Under the pieces are notes generated by a model. It was not told the DNA's origin. It saw only the letters and a program-made list of their open reading frames with translations, and ran no database searches. 64,000 bases of DNA from Shinella sp. SUS2. Its GTDB lineage: Bacteria; Pseudomonadota; Alphaproteobacteria; Rhizobiales; Rhizobiaceae. Shown one piece after another: positions 51,897 through 61,119 of this stretch. Position numbers and translations under genes: made by a program. Numbering within the stretch: position 1 is the stretch's first letter; the number at the start of each line of letters is the position of its first letter. The stretch spans positions 110,869 through 174,868 of the forward strand of contig NZ_KQ410738.1 in the NCBI RefSeq assembly GCF_001262505.1. Direction: 5' to 3'.

Positions 51897-54800
51897 GGGC
51901 GGCGTCCTTTCTCCGGGTCCATGGTTTTGAGGAAGGCGTCGTATCCGGCAAGGTCGAAAACCTGCACATAGGCGCGCACCGCCTCGGCAAAGGGCTGGTG
52001 TTCGGCCACGCGGGCGATTTCGGCCAGTTTCGCCTCGATGCCCCTGATATAGCCGATCTCGCCGAGCCGGATCAGCTCGTCCACATGGTCCTTTTCGGGC
52101 ATGACGATGCTGGCCTCCGCCGGTTCCTGCGCCTTCGCCTCGCCGTGATAGGTCCAGGCGAGGCCGAGATGGAGGGCGAGCGTGTCGGTGAGCTGGCGCA
52201 GGTCGAAGGGCTTGGCGAGCGTGTCGTTATGGCCCGTCCGGGAGGCCGAGCCGTCGCCGATATTGGCCGAGAGCATGACGATCGGCGCGGTCTGGCCGAG
52301 CGCGCGCAACCGCTCCACCAGTTCCCAGCCGTTCATGCCGGGCATGGAGATGTCGATGAGGAAGAGGTCCGGTTTCAGCCCCTCGACCAGATCAAGGCAT
52401 TCCGCCCCGCCCTTCGCCGTCAGCACGGTGAAATCGAGCGGCCGCAGCACCTCTTCCATCAGGTTGCGGTGGTCGGCATTGTCGTCGACGACGAGGATGG
52501 TGCGGCGCGCGCCGGCATAGCCCTTGATGTGGCGCACCTTCGGCGCCGTGGGGCGATCGACGGCCGACAGCATCAGCCGCACGCGGAACGCCGTGCCCTT
52601 GCCGCGCTCGCTCGTCACCGAAATCTCGCCGCCGAGCGTCTGCGTCAAAAGCCGCGTGATGGTGAGGCCGAGGCCGAGGCCCGGCATGCGGCCATGTTCG
52701 GCATCTCCGCGCTGGAACGGTTCGAAGATGCGGGAAATGTCCTTTTCGAGGATGCCGCGGCCGCTATCGGCGACGGTGAAGGTGGCGACCTGGCTGCGAT
52801 AGGCGACGTCGAGGCGGATTTCGCCGGCGTCGGTGAATTTCAGCGCGTTGGAGATGAGGTTGACGAGGATCTGGCGCAGGCGCTTCTCGTCGGTCCGCAC
52901 ATAGGCCGGCAGGTTTTTCGCGCGCTCGTGCGTGAAGGCGACGCCCTTGGCCTGAGCCTGCGGGCGGAACATTTCTATGATCTGGTCGAGGAAATCGTGG
53001 ATGTTGATCTCGTTGGAATAGACCTGAAGTTTTCCCGCCTCGATCTTGGAAATGTCGAGCAGGCCGTCGATGAGGCCGGAGAGGTGGTCGGCGCTGCGCT
53101 TGATGACGCGGATCGCCCCCTGGCGCTGCGGCGGAATGCTCTCGTCGCGCTCCAGCACCTGGGCATAGCCGAGCACGGCGTTGAGCGGCGTGCGCAGTTC
53201 GTGGCTGAGGCCGACGACGTAGCGGCTCTTGGCACGGTTCGCCGCTTCCGCCGTTTCCTTCGCCTGCTGGAGCGCCGCGTCCGTCTTCTTGTGCGCGGCG
53301 ATTTCCTTCAGGAGCAGCGTCGTCTGGCGGGAGGATTCCTCCTCGGCGACCACCCGGCTGTCATGCGCCAGCACGTAAAACCAGCAGACGACGCCGGCCA
53401 CCACGGCGAAGACGAAGAAGACCACGGCGATGGTGCGCTCCACCACCGCCGCCGTCTCGGGCGAATGGGTGCCGACCTGATGGGCGATCATGGCGAGGAT
53501 GACGCCCATGCCGGTGATCGAAAGCACTGTGGCGATGCCGTAGCGGCCGAGGCGGGTGGCGAGCGCCGATGTCACGGGTTCCGGCAGGATGGTTTTCGCG
53601 ACACCTGCGACCTGTGCGTTGAAGCGCGCCTTCGGCTTGCAGAGGTCGTGGCAGCGGCTGTCGAGCGAACAGCACAGCGAGCAGATCGGCGCGGCATAGG
53701 CCGGGCACCAGGCCATGTCCTCGGGCTCGAAGGGGTGTTCGCAGATCGAGCAGGTGATGGTCTGCCGGAGCGCCCAACTCCTGCGCGGCTTTCGCGCGAG
53801 GTAATATTTGCCGCGCGTTGCCCAGGCGATCAGCGGCGAGGCGACGAAGGCGGCGAGCGCCGCGATATAGGGGGCGAGCGAGGCGGGGATTTCGCCGAAC
53901 GTGCCGAAATGCGCGACAAGCGCGACGACGGCGGAAAAGCTCATCGCGCCGAGGCCGACCGGGTTGATGTCGTAGAGATGGGCGCGCTTGAATTCAATAC
54001 CGGGTGGCGAAAGGCCGAGCGGCTTGTTGACGAAGAGATCGGCCGAAATGGTGCAGAGCCAGGCCATGGCGACGATGGAGAAGACGCCCAGCGTTTCCTC
54101 CAGCAGCCGGTAGATGCCGAGTTCCATCAGGAGCAGCGCGATCGCCACGTTGAAAACCAGCCAGACGACGCGGCCGGGATGGCTGTGCGTCAGGCGCGAG
54201 AAGAAGTTCGACCAGGCGAGCGAGCCGGCATAGGCGTTCATCACGTTGATCTTGAGCTGCGAGACCACCACGAAGGCGACCATCAATAGCAGCGCCGCCA
54301 TGTCCCACGGCAGCATGTAGCCGAAGGCGGTGTAGTACATCTGCGCCGGATCGCCCGCCCGCGTGGAGGGCACGCCCGATGACAGTGCCAGAACGACGAG
54401 GAAGGAGCCGGCGACCAGTTTTGGCGCGCCGACGATGACCCAGCCCGAGCCGGCGAGGAACACGGCGATGCGGTGGTGCAGCTTCCTCTGCCCGTCCGGC
54501 GGCAGGAAACGCAGGAAGTCGACCTGTTCGCCGATCTGCGCCATCAGCGCGAAGATGACGGCCGAGGCCGCGCCGAATTCCACGAGGTTGAACGGTGCAT
54601 AGGTGCCGGGCGGGCCGGAGGGGTGATGCAGGCCCGAATAGGCAAGCCATTCGCCGACCTTCTCGAAATCCGCAAAGGCGATGAAGACGAAAGGCAGGAT
54701 GTTGAGCACGATCCAGAACGGCTGGGTGACGAGCTGGAAACGCGAAATGAGCTGGACGCCGTGCGTGACCAGCGGGATCACCACGACGGACGAGATGATG

Positions 54801-55258
54801 TAGCCGATCCACAAGGGGATGCCGAGCGCCAACTCCAGCGCGCCGGACATGATCGACGCCTCGATGGCGAAGAGGATGAAGGTGAAGCTCGCATAGATCA
54901 GTGAGGTCAGCGTCGAGCCGATATAGCCGAAACTCGCGCCGCGCGTCAGAAGGTCGATATCGACGCCGTGGCGGATGGCATAGCGGCTGATCGGCAGGCC
55001 GACGAGAAGGATCATCAGGCTGGCGACGAGAATGGCGACGAGCGCGTTCGTCGTGCCGTAGGACATGGTGATCGCGCCGCCGATTGCTTCCAGCGCGAGG
55101 AAGGAAATGGCGCCGATGGCGGTCTGCGAGATGCGGTCGGACGAGAACCGCCGCGCGCTCTTGGCGGTGAAACGCAGCGCATAGTCTTCCAGCGTCTGGT
55201 TGGCGACCCAGCGATTGTATTCGCGGCGGATCGGGATGATGCGCTGGCGTGCGGCCAT
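51893..55258 (-). CDS. NCS1-transporter/hybrid histidine kinase fusion sensor
   Basis: An 1121-residue protein. Residues about 25-480 form a nucleobase-cation-symport-1-like transporter with roughly 12 helices. A cysteine-rich zinc-ribbon-like loop follows (C503, C506, C518, C526, C529, C530, C536, C540), then two more helices (about 572-592 and 608-631), a short coiled coil and a kinase with H686 (GLSHELRTPLNAVLG). N and G boxes (NLISNALKF, DSGRGI, GLGLGLTI) are intact. A receiver follows with D969, then a helical tail that might be an Hpt-like remnant. It likely senses or transports urea, allantoin, hydantoin or a nucleobase, given the divergent urea importer. Ligand not provable here. Confidence 0.92.
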   Translation of the reverse strand: MAARQRIIPIRREYNRWVANQTLEDYALRFTAKSARRFSSDRISQTAIGAISFLALEAIGGAITMSYGTTNALVAILVASLMILLVGLPISRYAIRHGVDIDLLTRGASFGYIGSTLTSLIYASFTFILFAIEASIMSGALELALGIPLWIGYIISSVVVIPLVTHGVQLISRFQLVTQPFWIVLNILPFVFIAFADFEKVGEWLAYSGLHHPSGPPGTYAPFNLVEFGAASAVIFALMAQIGEQVDFLRFLPPDGQRKLHHRIAVFLAGSGWVIVGAPKLVAGSFLVVLALSSGVPSTRAGDPAQMYYTAFGYMLPWDMAALLLMVAFVVVSQLKINVMNAYAGSLAWSNFFSRLTHSHPGRVVWLVFNVAIALLLMELGIYRLLEETLGVFSIVAMAWLCTISADLFVNKPLGLSPPGIEFKRAHLYDINPVGLGAMSFSAVVALVAHFGTFGEIPASLAPYIAALAAFVASPLIAWATRGKYYLARKPRRSWALRQTITCSICEHPFEPEDMAWCPAYAAPICSLCCSLDSRCHDLCKPKARFNAQVAGVAKTILPEPVTSALATRLGRYGIATVLSITGMGVILAMIAHQVGTHSPETAAVVERTIAVVFFVFAVVAGVVCWFYVLAHDSRVVAEEESSRQTTLLLKEIAAHKKTDAALQQAKETAEAANRAKSRYVVGLSHELRTPLNAVLGYAQVLERDESIPPQRQGAIRVIKRSADHLSGLIDGLLDISKIEAGKLQVYSNEINIHDFLDQIIEMFRPQAQAKGVAFTHERAKNLPAYVRTDEKRLRQILVNLISNALKFTDAGEIRLDVAYRSQVATFTVADSGRGILEKDISRIFEPFQRGDAEHGRMPGLGLGLTITRLLTQTLGGEISVTSERGKGTAFRVRLMLSAVDRPTAPKVRHIKGYAGARRTILVVDDNADHRNLMEEVLRPLDFTVLTAKGGAECLDLVEGLKPDLFLIDISMPGMNGWELVERLRALGQTAPIVMLSANIGDGSASRTGHNDTLAKPFDLRQLTDTLALHLGLAWTYHGEAKAQEPAEASIVMPEKDHVDELIRLGEIGYIRGIEAKLAEIARVAEHQPFAEAVRAYVQVFDLAGYDAFLKTMDPEKGRRP

Positions 55259-55632
55259 GGGCTGCTGTCGTTCCCCTCGGTTGTTCGGAGGCCGTGTTCA
55301 CCCGACCCTCACGTACGCATCTGGGCACACCCTCTCCCCACCCTCTGTCATCCTCGGGCTTGACCCGAGGATCCATACGGCACCCGGGGCTTGGATCCTC
55401 GGGTCAAGCCCGAGGATGACAGAGGGTGGGGCGGTGCGCCCGACACGCTCTTTCGTAACACACATGCAGCGCCCCCGAAATTCCTGCTGCGCTGCAAAAA
55501 CTTCCCGCTTCTCCCTCCCGTATACGCAATATGACGTATGTGCAGCGCAGCATCCCCGTCCGATAGTTTCTTAAGCAACGGTAAAAAACCAATCCGCCCC
55601 GTTGCGGTCAAAAGAACAGAGGGGTTCAGACC
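55259..55632. promoter_or_regulatory. Divergent sensor/urt regulatory region
   Basis: This 374-base gap contains a 40-base perfect inverted repeat (55336-55431) and, nearer to urtA, three TGCAGCGC elements. Two form a 12-base inverted pair: TGCTGCGCTGCA (55485-55496) and TGCAGCGCAGCA (55541-55552). A further copy is at 55465-55472. No protein gene is seen. The urtA ribosome-binding site is GAGGGG at 55619-55624. Confidence 0.6.
55336..55431. repeat. 40-base perfect inverted repeat (Rhizobiales palindromic element)
   Basis: The arms 55336-55375 and 55392-55431 are exact reverse complements around a 16-base loop. Each arm is itself palindromic (CCTCGGGCTTGACCCGAGG). The motif CTGTCATCCTCGGGCTTGA is frequent in rhizobial genomes. 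It can fold into a very stable cruciform or transcript hairpin and may terminate stray transcription between the divergent genes. Confidence 0.85.
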
Positions 55633-56925
55633 ATGTCCATCAAGGCGCGCGCCACCGGCGCACTGCTCGCAGCCATTCTCTCGACGACGGCCTTCCACGG
55701 CGCGTTCGCGGCCGACGACACGATCAAGGTCGGCATCCTGCATTCGCTTTCCGGCACCATGGCGATTTCCGAGACCACCCTCAAGGACGCCATGTTGATG
55801 CTCATCGAGGAGCAGAACAAGAAGGGCGGCCTTCTCGGCAAGAAGCTCGAAGCCGTCGTGGTCGATCCGGCCTCCGACTGGCCGCTCTTTGCCGAAAAGG
55901 CGCGCGAGCTGGTCTCGGTCAACAAGGTCTCGGCCGTCTTCGGCTGCTGGACCTCGGTATCGCGCAAGTCGGTCCTGCCGGTCTTCGAGGAGCTGAACTC
56001 CATCCTCTTCTACCCCGTCCAGTACGAGGGTGAAGAAAGCCAGCGCAACGTCTTCTACACGGGTGCCGCGCCGAACCAGCAGGCAATCCCGGCCGTCGAT
56101 TACCTCGCCGAGAACGAAGGCGTCGAGCGCTGGGTTCTGGCCGGCACGGACTATGTCTATCCGCGCACGACGAACAAGATCCTCGAAGCCTACCTGATCT
56201 CCAAGGGCGTGAAGCCCGAGGACATCATGGTCAATTACACGCCGTTCGGTCACTCGGACTGGCAGACGATCGTCTCCGACATCAAGAAGTTCGGCTCGGC
56301 CGGCAAGAAGACGGCCGTCGTCTCCACCATCAACGGCGACGCCAACGTTCCCTTCTACAAGGAACTCGGCAACCAGGGCGTCAAGGCGGAAGACATTCCG
56401 GTCGTCGCCTTCTCGGTGGGTGAGGAAGAGCTCGCCGGCCTCGACACCGGTCCGCTCGTCGGCCATCTCGCCGCCTGGAACTACTTCCAGTCCGTCGACA
56501 ACCCGGCGAATGCCGAATTTATCAAGACGTGGAAGGCCTTCACCAAGAACGACAAGCGCGTCACCAACGACCCGATGGAAGCCCACTACATCGGCTTCGC
56601 CATGTGGCTGAAGGCGGTGGAAAAGGCCGGCACGACCGATACGGACGCCGTGCTCGACGCGATGATCGGCGTCTCCGTGCCGAACCTGTCGGGCGGCTTC
56701 TCCACCATGATGCCGAACCACCACATCACCAAGCCCGTGCTGATCGGCGAAATCCAGGCCGACGGCCAGTTCGAGACCGTGTGGCAGACCTCCGGCCTTG
56801 TCGTCGGCGACGAATGGTCGGACTTCCTGCCCGACTCCAAGGACCTGATCGCCGATTGGCGCAAGCCCATGGAATGCGGCAACTTCAACGTCGCCACCGG
56901 CAAGTGCGGCGGCAAGGGCTCCTGA
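55633..56925 (+). CDS. urtA: Urea ABC transporter substrate-binding protein
   Basis: A 430-residue periplasmic protein of the UrtA/FmdD group. Signal peptide MSIKARATGALLAAILSTTA ends near FAADD. Family features are IKVGILHSLSGTMAISETTL, VFGCWTSVSRKSVLPVFEE, LFYPVQYEGEESQRNVFYTGAAPNQQ and SDWQTIVSDIKKF. The C-terminal ATGKCGGKGS is typical. It is the first gene of urtABCDE, which imports urea at low concentration. Start ATG 55633 follows GAGGGG. Confidence 0.95.
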   Translation: MSIKARATGALLAAILSTTAFHGAFAADDTIKVGILHSLSGTMAISETTLKDAMLMLIEEQNKKGGLLGKKLEAVVVDPASDWPLFAEKARELVSVNKVSAVFGCWTSVSRKSVLPVFEELNSILFYPVQYEGEESQRNVFYTGAAPNQQAIPAVDYLAENEGVERWVLAGTDYVYPRTTNKILEAYLISKGVKPEDIMVNYTPFGHSDWQTIVSDIKKFGSAGKKTAVVSTINGDANVPFYKELGNQGVKAEDIPVVAFSVGEEELAGLDTGPLVGHLAAWNYFQSVDNPANAEFIKTWKAFTKNDKRVTNDPMEAHYIGFAMWLKAVEKAGTTDTDAVLDAMIGVSVPNLSGGFSTMMPNHHITKPVLIGEIQADGQFETVWQTSGLVVGDEWSDFLPDSKDLIADWRKPMECGNFNVATGKCGGKGS

Positions 56926-57014
56926 TCTGATGGCTTGAGGGGAGTGCATGAAGCCCCTTTGCTAAACCCTTCGGGTCACCTTCCTGCCGGTGCGTGGTTT
57001 GCCCCTCACCCTAA

Positions 57015-57135
57015 CCCTCTCCCCGCAAGCGGGGAGAGGGGACGTGCCCCGAAAAAGGGCGCGGATTGGGGAAGCGGTACGGCATATTCCCTTCTCCCCG
57101 CTTGCGGGGAGAAGGTGCCGGCAGGCGGATGAGGG
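57015..57135. repeat. Pair of rhizobial intergenic palindromes between urtA and urtB
   Basis: Two hairpins lie in the 277-base urtA-urtB gap: CCCTCTCCCC/GGGGAGAGGG (57015-57040) and CCTTCTCCCCGC/GCGGGGAGAAGG (57090-57115). The latter is followed by CGGCAGGCGGATGAG, the flank also found at 5017-5084 and 60880-61015. The gap is otherwise non-coding. The hairpins may stabilise urtA mRNA, so that the binding protein is made in excess. Confidence 0.8.
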
Positions 57136-57202
57136 GCCTGCCGACCAACCGCCATCCCGCCACTCGGAATGGCCACATCACCCAACGCTTCGAGGCCATG
57201 AG

Positions 57203-58834
57203 ATGCACATGCGGCTCATCCATCGTTTCCTGCAATGCCTGCTCATCGCCGTCTGCGTGATGGTGACGCTGCTCGCCACCGACCTTCGCGCGGCAGACGA
57301 CCTGCGCAGCATGGTCAATGCGCTCGGCGGCGGCAATTTCCAGGAAAACCGGAAACAGGTCGAAGCGCTGGCGAAGACCGGCGATCCCAAGATCGTGCCC
57401 GCCCTCGAAGCGCTCGCCGAAGGTGATCTCTATCAGCGCAAGGCCGACGGCACCGTCTTCATCGTCAAGCCGGCCGGCGCCAATTTCGCGCTGATCGACG
57501 CCCTGACGGGCGATGCGGCGGGCGAGGAAGCCAAGGCCGCGCTCGAAAAGGTCAAGGTCAACAACGGGCTGCGCCGGGTGATCCGTGCCGCGCTCGGCGG
57601 CCTGACGCTGATGAGCCCCGACACGTCCGTGCGCCTTCAGGCGGCCAGCACCATTCTGCGCACGCCATCCGCCGATGCGCTCGAAGGGCTGGACGCGGCG
57701 CTTGCCGCGGAAACCGACGGTGCGGTCAAGGCCGTGCTCGAAAAGGCCCGCGCCGCCGCCATCCTGGTGTCAGATCGCCCGGTGGAGGAGAAGAAGGCCG
57801 CCGTCGCGACGGTCGTCCAGACCGGCGGGCGGGACTCGCTGTCGCTGCTCTCCGGGGCGCTCGCCTCCGCCGATGAAAGCCTGCGCCCCGATATCGAGGC
57901 CGGCATCCGAGAGATCGAGGACCAGCTTGAGCTCTGGGCCGGCGCGCAAAACATCTGGTACGGCCTGTCGCTCGGCTCGGTGCTGCTGCTCGCGGCGATC
58001 GGCCTTGCCATCACCTTCGGCGTGATGGGCATCATCAACATGGCGCATGGCGAGATGGTCATGCTCGGCGCCTACACCACCTTCGTGGTGCAGGCCTATA
58101 TCCGCGCCGCCTGGCCGGGCCTGTTCGAATGGTCGCTGGCCATCGCGCTGCCGCTCGCCTTCCTCGTCACCGGCGCCGTCGGCCTCGTCATGGAGCGCGG
58201 CATCATCCGCTTCCTCTATGGAAGGCCGCTCGAAACGCTGCTCGCCACCTGGGGCGTCTCGCTGATCCTGCAACAGGCCGTGCGCTCGATCTTCGGCCCG
58301 ACCAACCAGGAGGTCGGCAACCCGTCCTGGATGTCCGGCGCCTTCGAGCTCGGCGGCCTCACGGTCACCTGGAACCGCATGTGGATCATCCTCTTTGCGC
58401 TCGCCGTCTTCGCCTTCCTGCTCTTCCTCCTGAAGAAGACGCCGATGGGCCTTCAGATGCGCGCCGTCACGCAGAACCGCCGCATGGCCTCGTCCATGGG
58501 CATCCGCACGCCCTGGGTCGATGCGCTGACCTTTGCCCTGGGGTCGGGCATTGCCGGCATTGCCGGCGTCGCGCTCTCGCAGATCGACAACGTCTCGCCG
58601 AACCTCGGCCAGGGCTACATCATCGACAGCTTCATGGTCGTGGTGTTCGGCGGCGTCGGCAATCTCTGGGGCACGCTGGTCGGCGCCTTCACGCTCGGCA
58701 TCCTCAACAAGTTCCTGGAACCCTATGCCGGCGCGGTGCTGGGTAAAATCCTCGTGCTCGTGCTGATCATCCTCTTCATCCAGAAGCGGCCGCGCGGGCT
58801 CTTCGCACTCAAAGGCAGGGCGGTGGAAGCATGA
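57203..58834 (+). CDS. urtB: Urea ABC transporter permease UrtB
   Basis: A 543-residue protein. A signal sequence (MHMRLIHRFLQCLLIAVCVMV) and a HEAT-like helical N-terminal domain (about residues 30-245) precede a LivH-type permease (about 250-540). The permease includes GVMGIINMAHGEMVMLGAY and GGVGNLWGTLVGA. This long N-terminal domain is normal for UrtB. ATG 57203 has CGAGG seven bases upstream; a longer frame running back through the repeats is rejected. The stop overlaps urtC (ATGA). Confidence 0.93.
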   Translation: MHMRLIHRFLQCLLIAVCVMVTLLATDLRAADDLRSMVNALGGGNFQENRKQVEALAKTGDPKIVPALEALAEGDLYQRKADGTVFIVKPAGANFALIDALTGDAAGEEAKAALEKVKVNNGLRRVIRAALGGLTLMSPDTSVRLQAASTILRTPSADALEGLDAALAAETDGAVKAVLEKARAAAILVSDRPVEEKKAAVATVVQTGGRDSLSLLSGALASADESLRPDIEAGIREIEDQLELWAGAQNIWYGLSLGSVLLLAAIGLAITFGVMGIINMAHGEMVMLGAYTTFVVQAYIRAAWPGLFEWSLAIALPLAFLVTGAVGLVMERGIIRFLYGRPLETLLATWGVSLILQQAVRSIFGPTNQEVGNPSWMSGAFELGGLTVTWNRMWIILFALAVFAFLLFLLKKTPMGLQMRAVTQNRRMASSMGIRTPWVDALTFALGSGIAGIAGVALSQIDNVSPNLGQGYIIDSFMVVVFGGVGNLWGTLVGAFTLGILNKFLEPYAGAVLGKILVLVLIILFIQKRPRGLFALKGRAVEA

Positions 58835-59994
58835 TCACCTCGTTTCTCGCAAAAGCCCTCGGGCGCAACATCGTCATCACGGTCGCGATCCTGCTGGTCC
58901 TCGCCGCCCTCGTGCCAGCGCTGAACCTGCTGACCGCGCCGGACCACCCGCTGCACGTCCCGACCTACATCGTCTCGCTGTTCGGCAAATACCTCACCTA
59001 CGCCCTCTTGGCGCTGGCGCTCGATCTCGTCTGGGGTTTCTGCGGCATCCTCTCACTCGGACACGCCGCCTTCTTCGCGCTCGGCGGCTATGCCATGGGC
59101 ATGTACCTGATGCGCCAGATCGGCGCGCGCGGCTCCTACGGCAATCCGCTGCTGCCGGATTTCATGGTCTTCCTCAACTGGAAGGAACTGCCCTGGTTCT
59201 GGTACGGTTTCGACATGTTCTGGTTCGCCGCGCTGATGGCGATCCTCGTGCCCGGCCTGCTCGCCTTCGTCTTCGGCTGGTTCGCCTTCCGCTCGCGCGT
59301 CAATGGCGTCTACCTGTCGATCATCACCCAGGCGATGACCTTCGCCTTGCTGCTCGCATTCTTCCGCAACGACATGGGTTTCGGCGGCAACAACGGCCTC
59401 ACCGACTTCAAGGACATTTTAGGCTTCAACATCCAGTCGAACGGCACGCGCTCGGCGCTCTTCGCCGCCTCCGCCATCGCGCTCGCCCTCTCGCTCATCA
59501 TCACCTCGGGCATCGTGCGCTCGAAATATGGAACAATCCTCGTCGGCGTGCGCGATGCAGAAAGCCGCACGCGCTTTCTCGGCTACCGCGTCGAGCACAT
59601 GAAGCTCTTCGCCTTCGTGGTCTCCGCCATGATGGCGGGCGTCGCGGGTGCGCTCTATGTGCCGCAGGTCGGCATCATCAATCCGGGTGAGTTCGACCCG
59701 GCCAATTCCATCGAGGTCGTCATCTGGACGGCGGTCGGCGGGCGCGGCACGCTGATCGGCCCGATCGTCGGCGCCATCCTCGTCAATGGGGGAAAAAGCA
59801 TCTTCACCGCCGCCTTCCCGGAATTCTGGCTGTTTGCGCTCGGCGGGCTCTTCGTGCTCGTCACGCTGTTCCTGCCCAAGGGCATCGTCGGCACCGCGCG
59901 GCAGTTTGTCGAGCGGCGCAGGGACTATCGCAAGGCGAAAGCCGTCGAAGAGGCGCGCACCTTTGCGGCGGCAGAACCCCAGGCGGCGGAGTAA
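58831..59994 (+). CDS. urtC: Urea ABC transporter permease UrtC
   Basis: A 387-residue LivM-type permease with about ten helices. Motifs are WGFCGILSLGHAAFFALGGYAMGMYLM and GTLIGPIVGAILVNGGKSIFTAAFPEFWLF. Start overlaps the urtB stop, and urtD follows after five bases. It forms the membrane channel with UrtB. Confidence 0.95.
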   Translation: MITSFLAKALGRNIVITVAILLVLAALVPALNLLTAPDHPLHVPTYIVSLFGKYLTYALLALALDLVWGFCGILSLGHAAFFALGGYAMGMYLMRQIGARGSYGNPLLPDFMVFLNWKELPWFWYGFDMFWFAALMAILVPGLLAFVFGWFAFRSRVNGVYLSIITQAMTFALLLAFFRNDMGFGGNNGLTDFKDILGFNIQSNGTRSALFAASAIALALSLIITSGIVRSKYGTILVGVRDAESRTRFLGYRVEHMKLFAFVVSAMMAGVAGALYVPQVGIINPGEFDPANSIEVVIWTAVGGRGTLIGPIVGAILVNGGKSIFTAAFPEFWLFALGGLFVLVTLFLPKGIVGTARQFVERRRDYRKAKAVEEARTFAAAEPQAAE

Positions 59995-59999
59995 TCGGC

Positions 60000-60764
60000 A
60001 TGAACACGCTCGCAAGCAATGCAAAGCCCACCAGCATCCTCTATCTCGACGGCGTCTCCGTCTCCTTCGACGGCTTCAGGGCGCTGAACTCGCTGTCCTT
60101 CGTCATCGAGCCCGGCGAGCTACGCGCCATCATCGGCCCGAACGGTGCGGGCAAGACCACCATGATGGACATCATCACCGGCAAGACGCGGCCGGATTCC
60201 GGCGAAGTCTTCTTCAAGGGCGTAATCGACCTCACCCAGAAGGACGAGGCCGAGATCGCCCAGCTCGGCATCGGCCGAAAATTCCAGAAGCCGACGGTCT
60301 TCGAGAGCCACACCGTCTGGGACAATCTGGAACTGGCGCTGAACCGCAAGCGTGGCGTCTTCTCCACGCTGTTCTATCGCCTGACCGCCGAGGACAAGGC
60401 ACGCATCGAGGAAATCCTCTCGACCGTGCGCCTGATGAACCGCAAGGACGACTTTGCGGCCAACCTCAGCCACGGCCAGAAACAATGGCTGGAGATCGGC
60501 ATGCTGCTGGCGCAGGAGCCGGAACTGCTGCTGGTCGACGAACCCGTCGCCGGCATGACGGACGCCGAGACGGCGGAGACGGCGATCCTGCTGAAGGAAA
60601 TCGCCAAGACGCGCTCGGTCGTCGTCGTCGAGCACGACATGGGCTTCATCCGCGATCTCGGCGTGAAGGTGACCTGCCTTGCGGAAGGCTCGGTTCTGGC
60701 GGAAGGCTCGATCGATTTCGTCAGCGCCGACCAGAAGGTCATCGAGAACTATCTGGGGAGGTGA
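60000..60764 (+). CDS. urtD: Urea ABC transporter ATP-binding protein UrtD
   Basis: A 254-residue LivG-type ATPase with Walker A GPNGAGKTT (about residues 44-52), signature LSHGQKQWLEIGM (a UrtD-typical variant) and Walker B LLLVDEPVAGMT. The start MNTLASNAKPTS follows the urtC stop by five bases. A 355-base repeat-filled gap separates it from urtE. Confidence 0.95.
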   Translation: MNTLASNAKPTSILYLDGVSVSFDGFRALNSLSFVIEPGELRAIIGPNGAGKTTMMDIITGKTRPDSGEVFFKGVIDLTQKDEAEIAQLGIGRKFQKPTVFESHTVWDNLELALNRKRGVFSTLFYRLTAEDKARIEEILSTVRLMNRKDDFAANLSHGQKQWLEIGMLLAQEPELLLVDEPVAGMTDAETAETAILLKEIAKTRSVVVVEHDMGFIRDLGVKVTCLAEGSVLAEGSIDFVSADQKVIENYLGR

Positions 60765-60806
60765 GGATGTATTCGGTGTTTCTTTCGCTGGAGCAGGTTG
60801 CTTGGG

Positions 60807-61088
60807 CACCCCCCTCTGCCCTGCCGGTCTCCCCCGCAAGAGGAGGGCGATCGCCTATGGCGAGAAACCGTTGCTACATCCCCTTCTCCCCAGCGGGGAA
60901 AAGGTGCCGGCAGGCGGATGAGGGGGATGCCGAAGGCAAAAAAGCGGAAGACTCCTTCCGTATCAACCTCTCATCCGACCCTTCGGACCACCTTCTCCCC
61001 GCTGGGGAGAAGGGGAAAACGGCTACGTCGAATTCCGTATGCGACAGCCTTCCCCTTGCGGGGGAGACCGGCAAGGCAGAGGGAGGTG
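60807..61088. repeat. Large inverted pair of rhizobial mosaic repeats between urtD and urtE
   Basis: The outer arms, 60807-60847 and 61048-61088 (41 bases each), are near-perfect reverse complements containing CTGCCGGTCTCCCCC on one side. Inside them, a second pair carries CCTTCTCCCC/GGGGAGAAGG modules (about 60880-60910 and 60990-61014) with CTCATCCG and CGGATGAG flanks. The whole 282-base block is thus a long imperfect palindrome. No gene is present in the 355-base gap. It may limit urtE expression or process the mRNA. Confidence 0.8.
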
Positions 61089-61119
61089 ACACGGCCTCCA
61101 CCACAAAAGGAGCCGACGC

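Noticed and set aside
56990..57202. N-terminal extension of UrtB through the palindromic repeats
   Set aside because: The 71 extra codons translate repeat sequence. The signal peptide and ribosome-binding site indicate ATG 57203.
60807..61088. Possible CRISPR-like array of repeated hairpins
   Set aside because: The repeats are inverted, irregularly spaced and differ in length. They match rhizobial mosaic elements also found at 5.0 and 57.0 kb.
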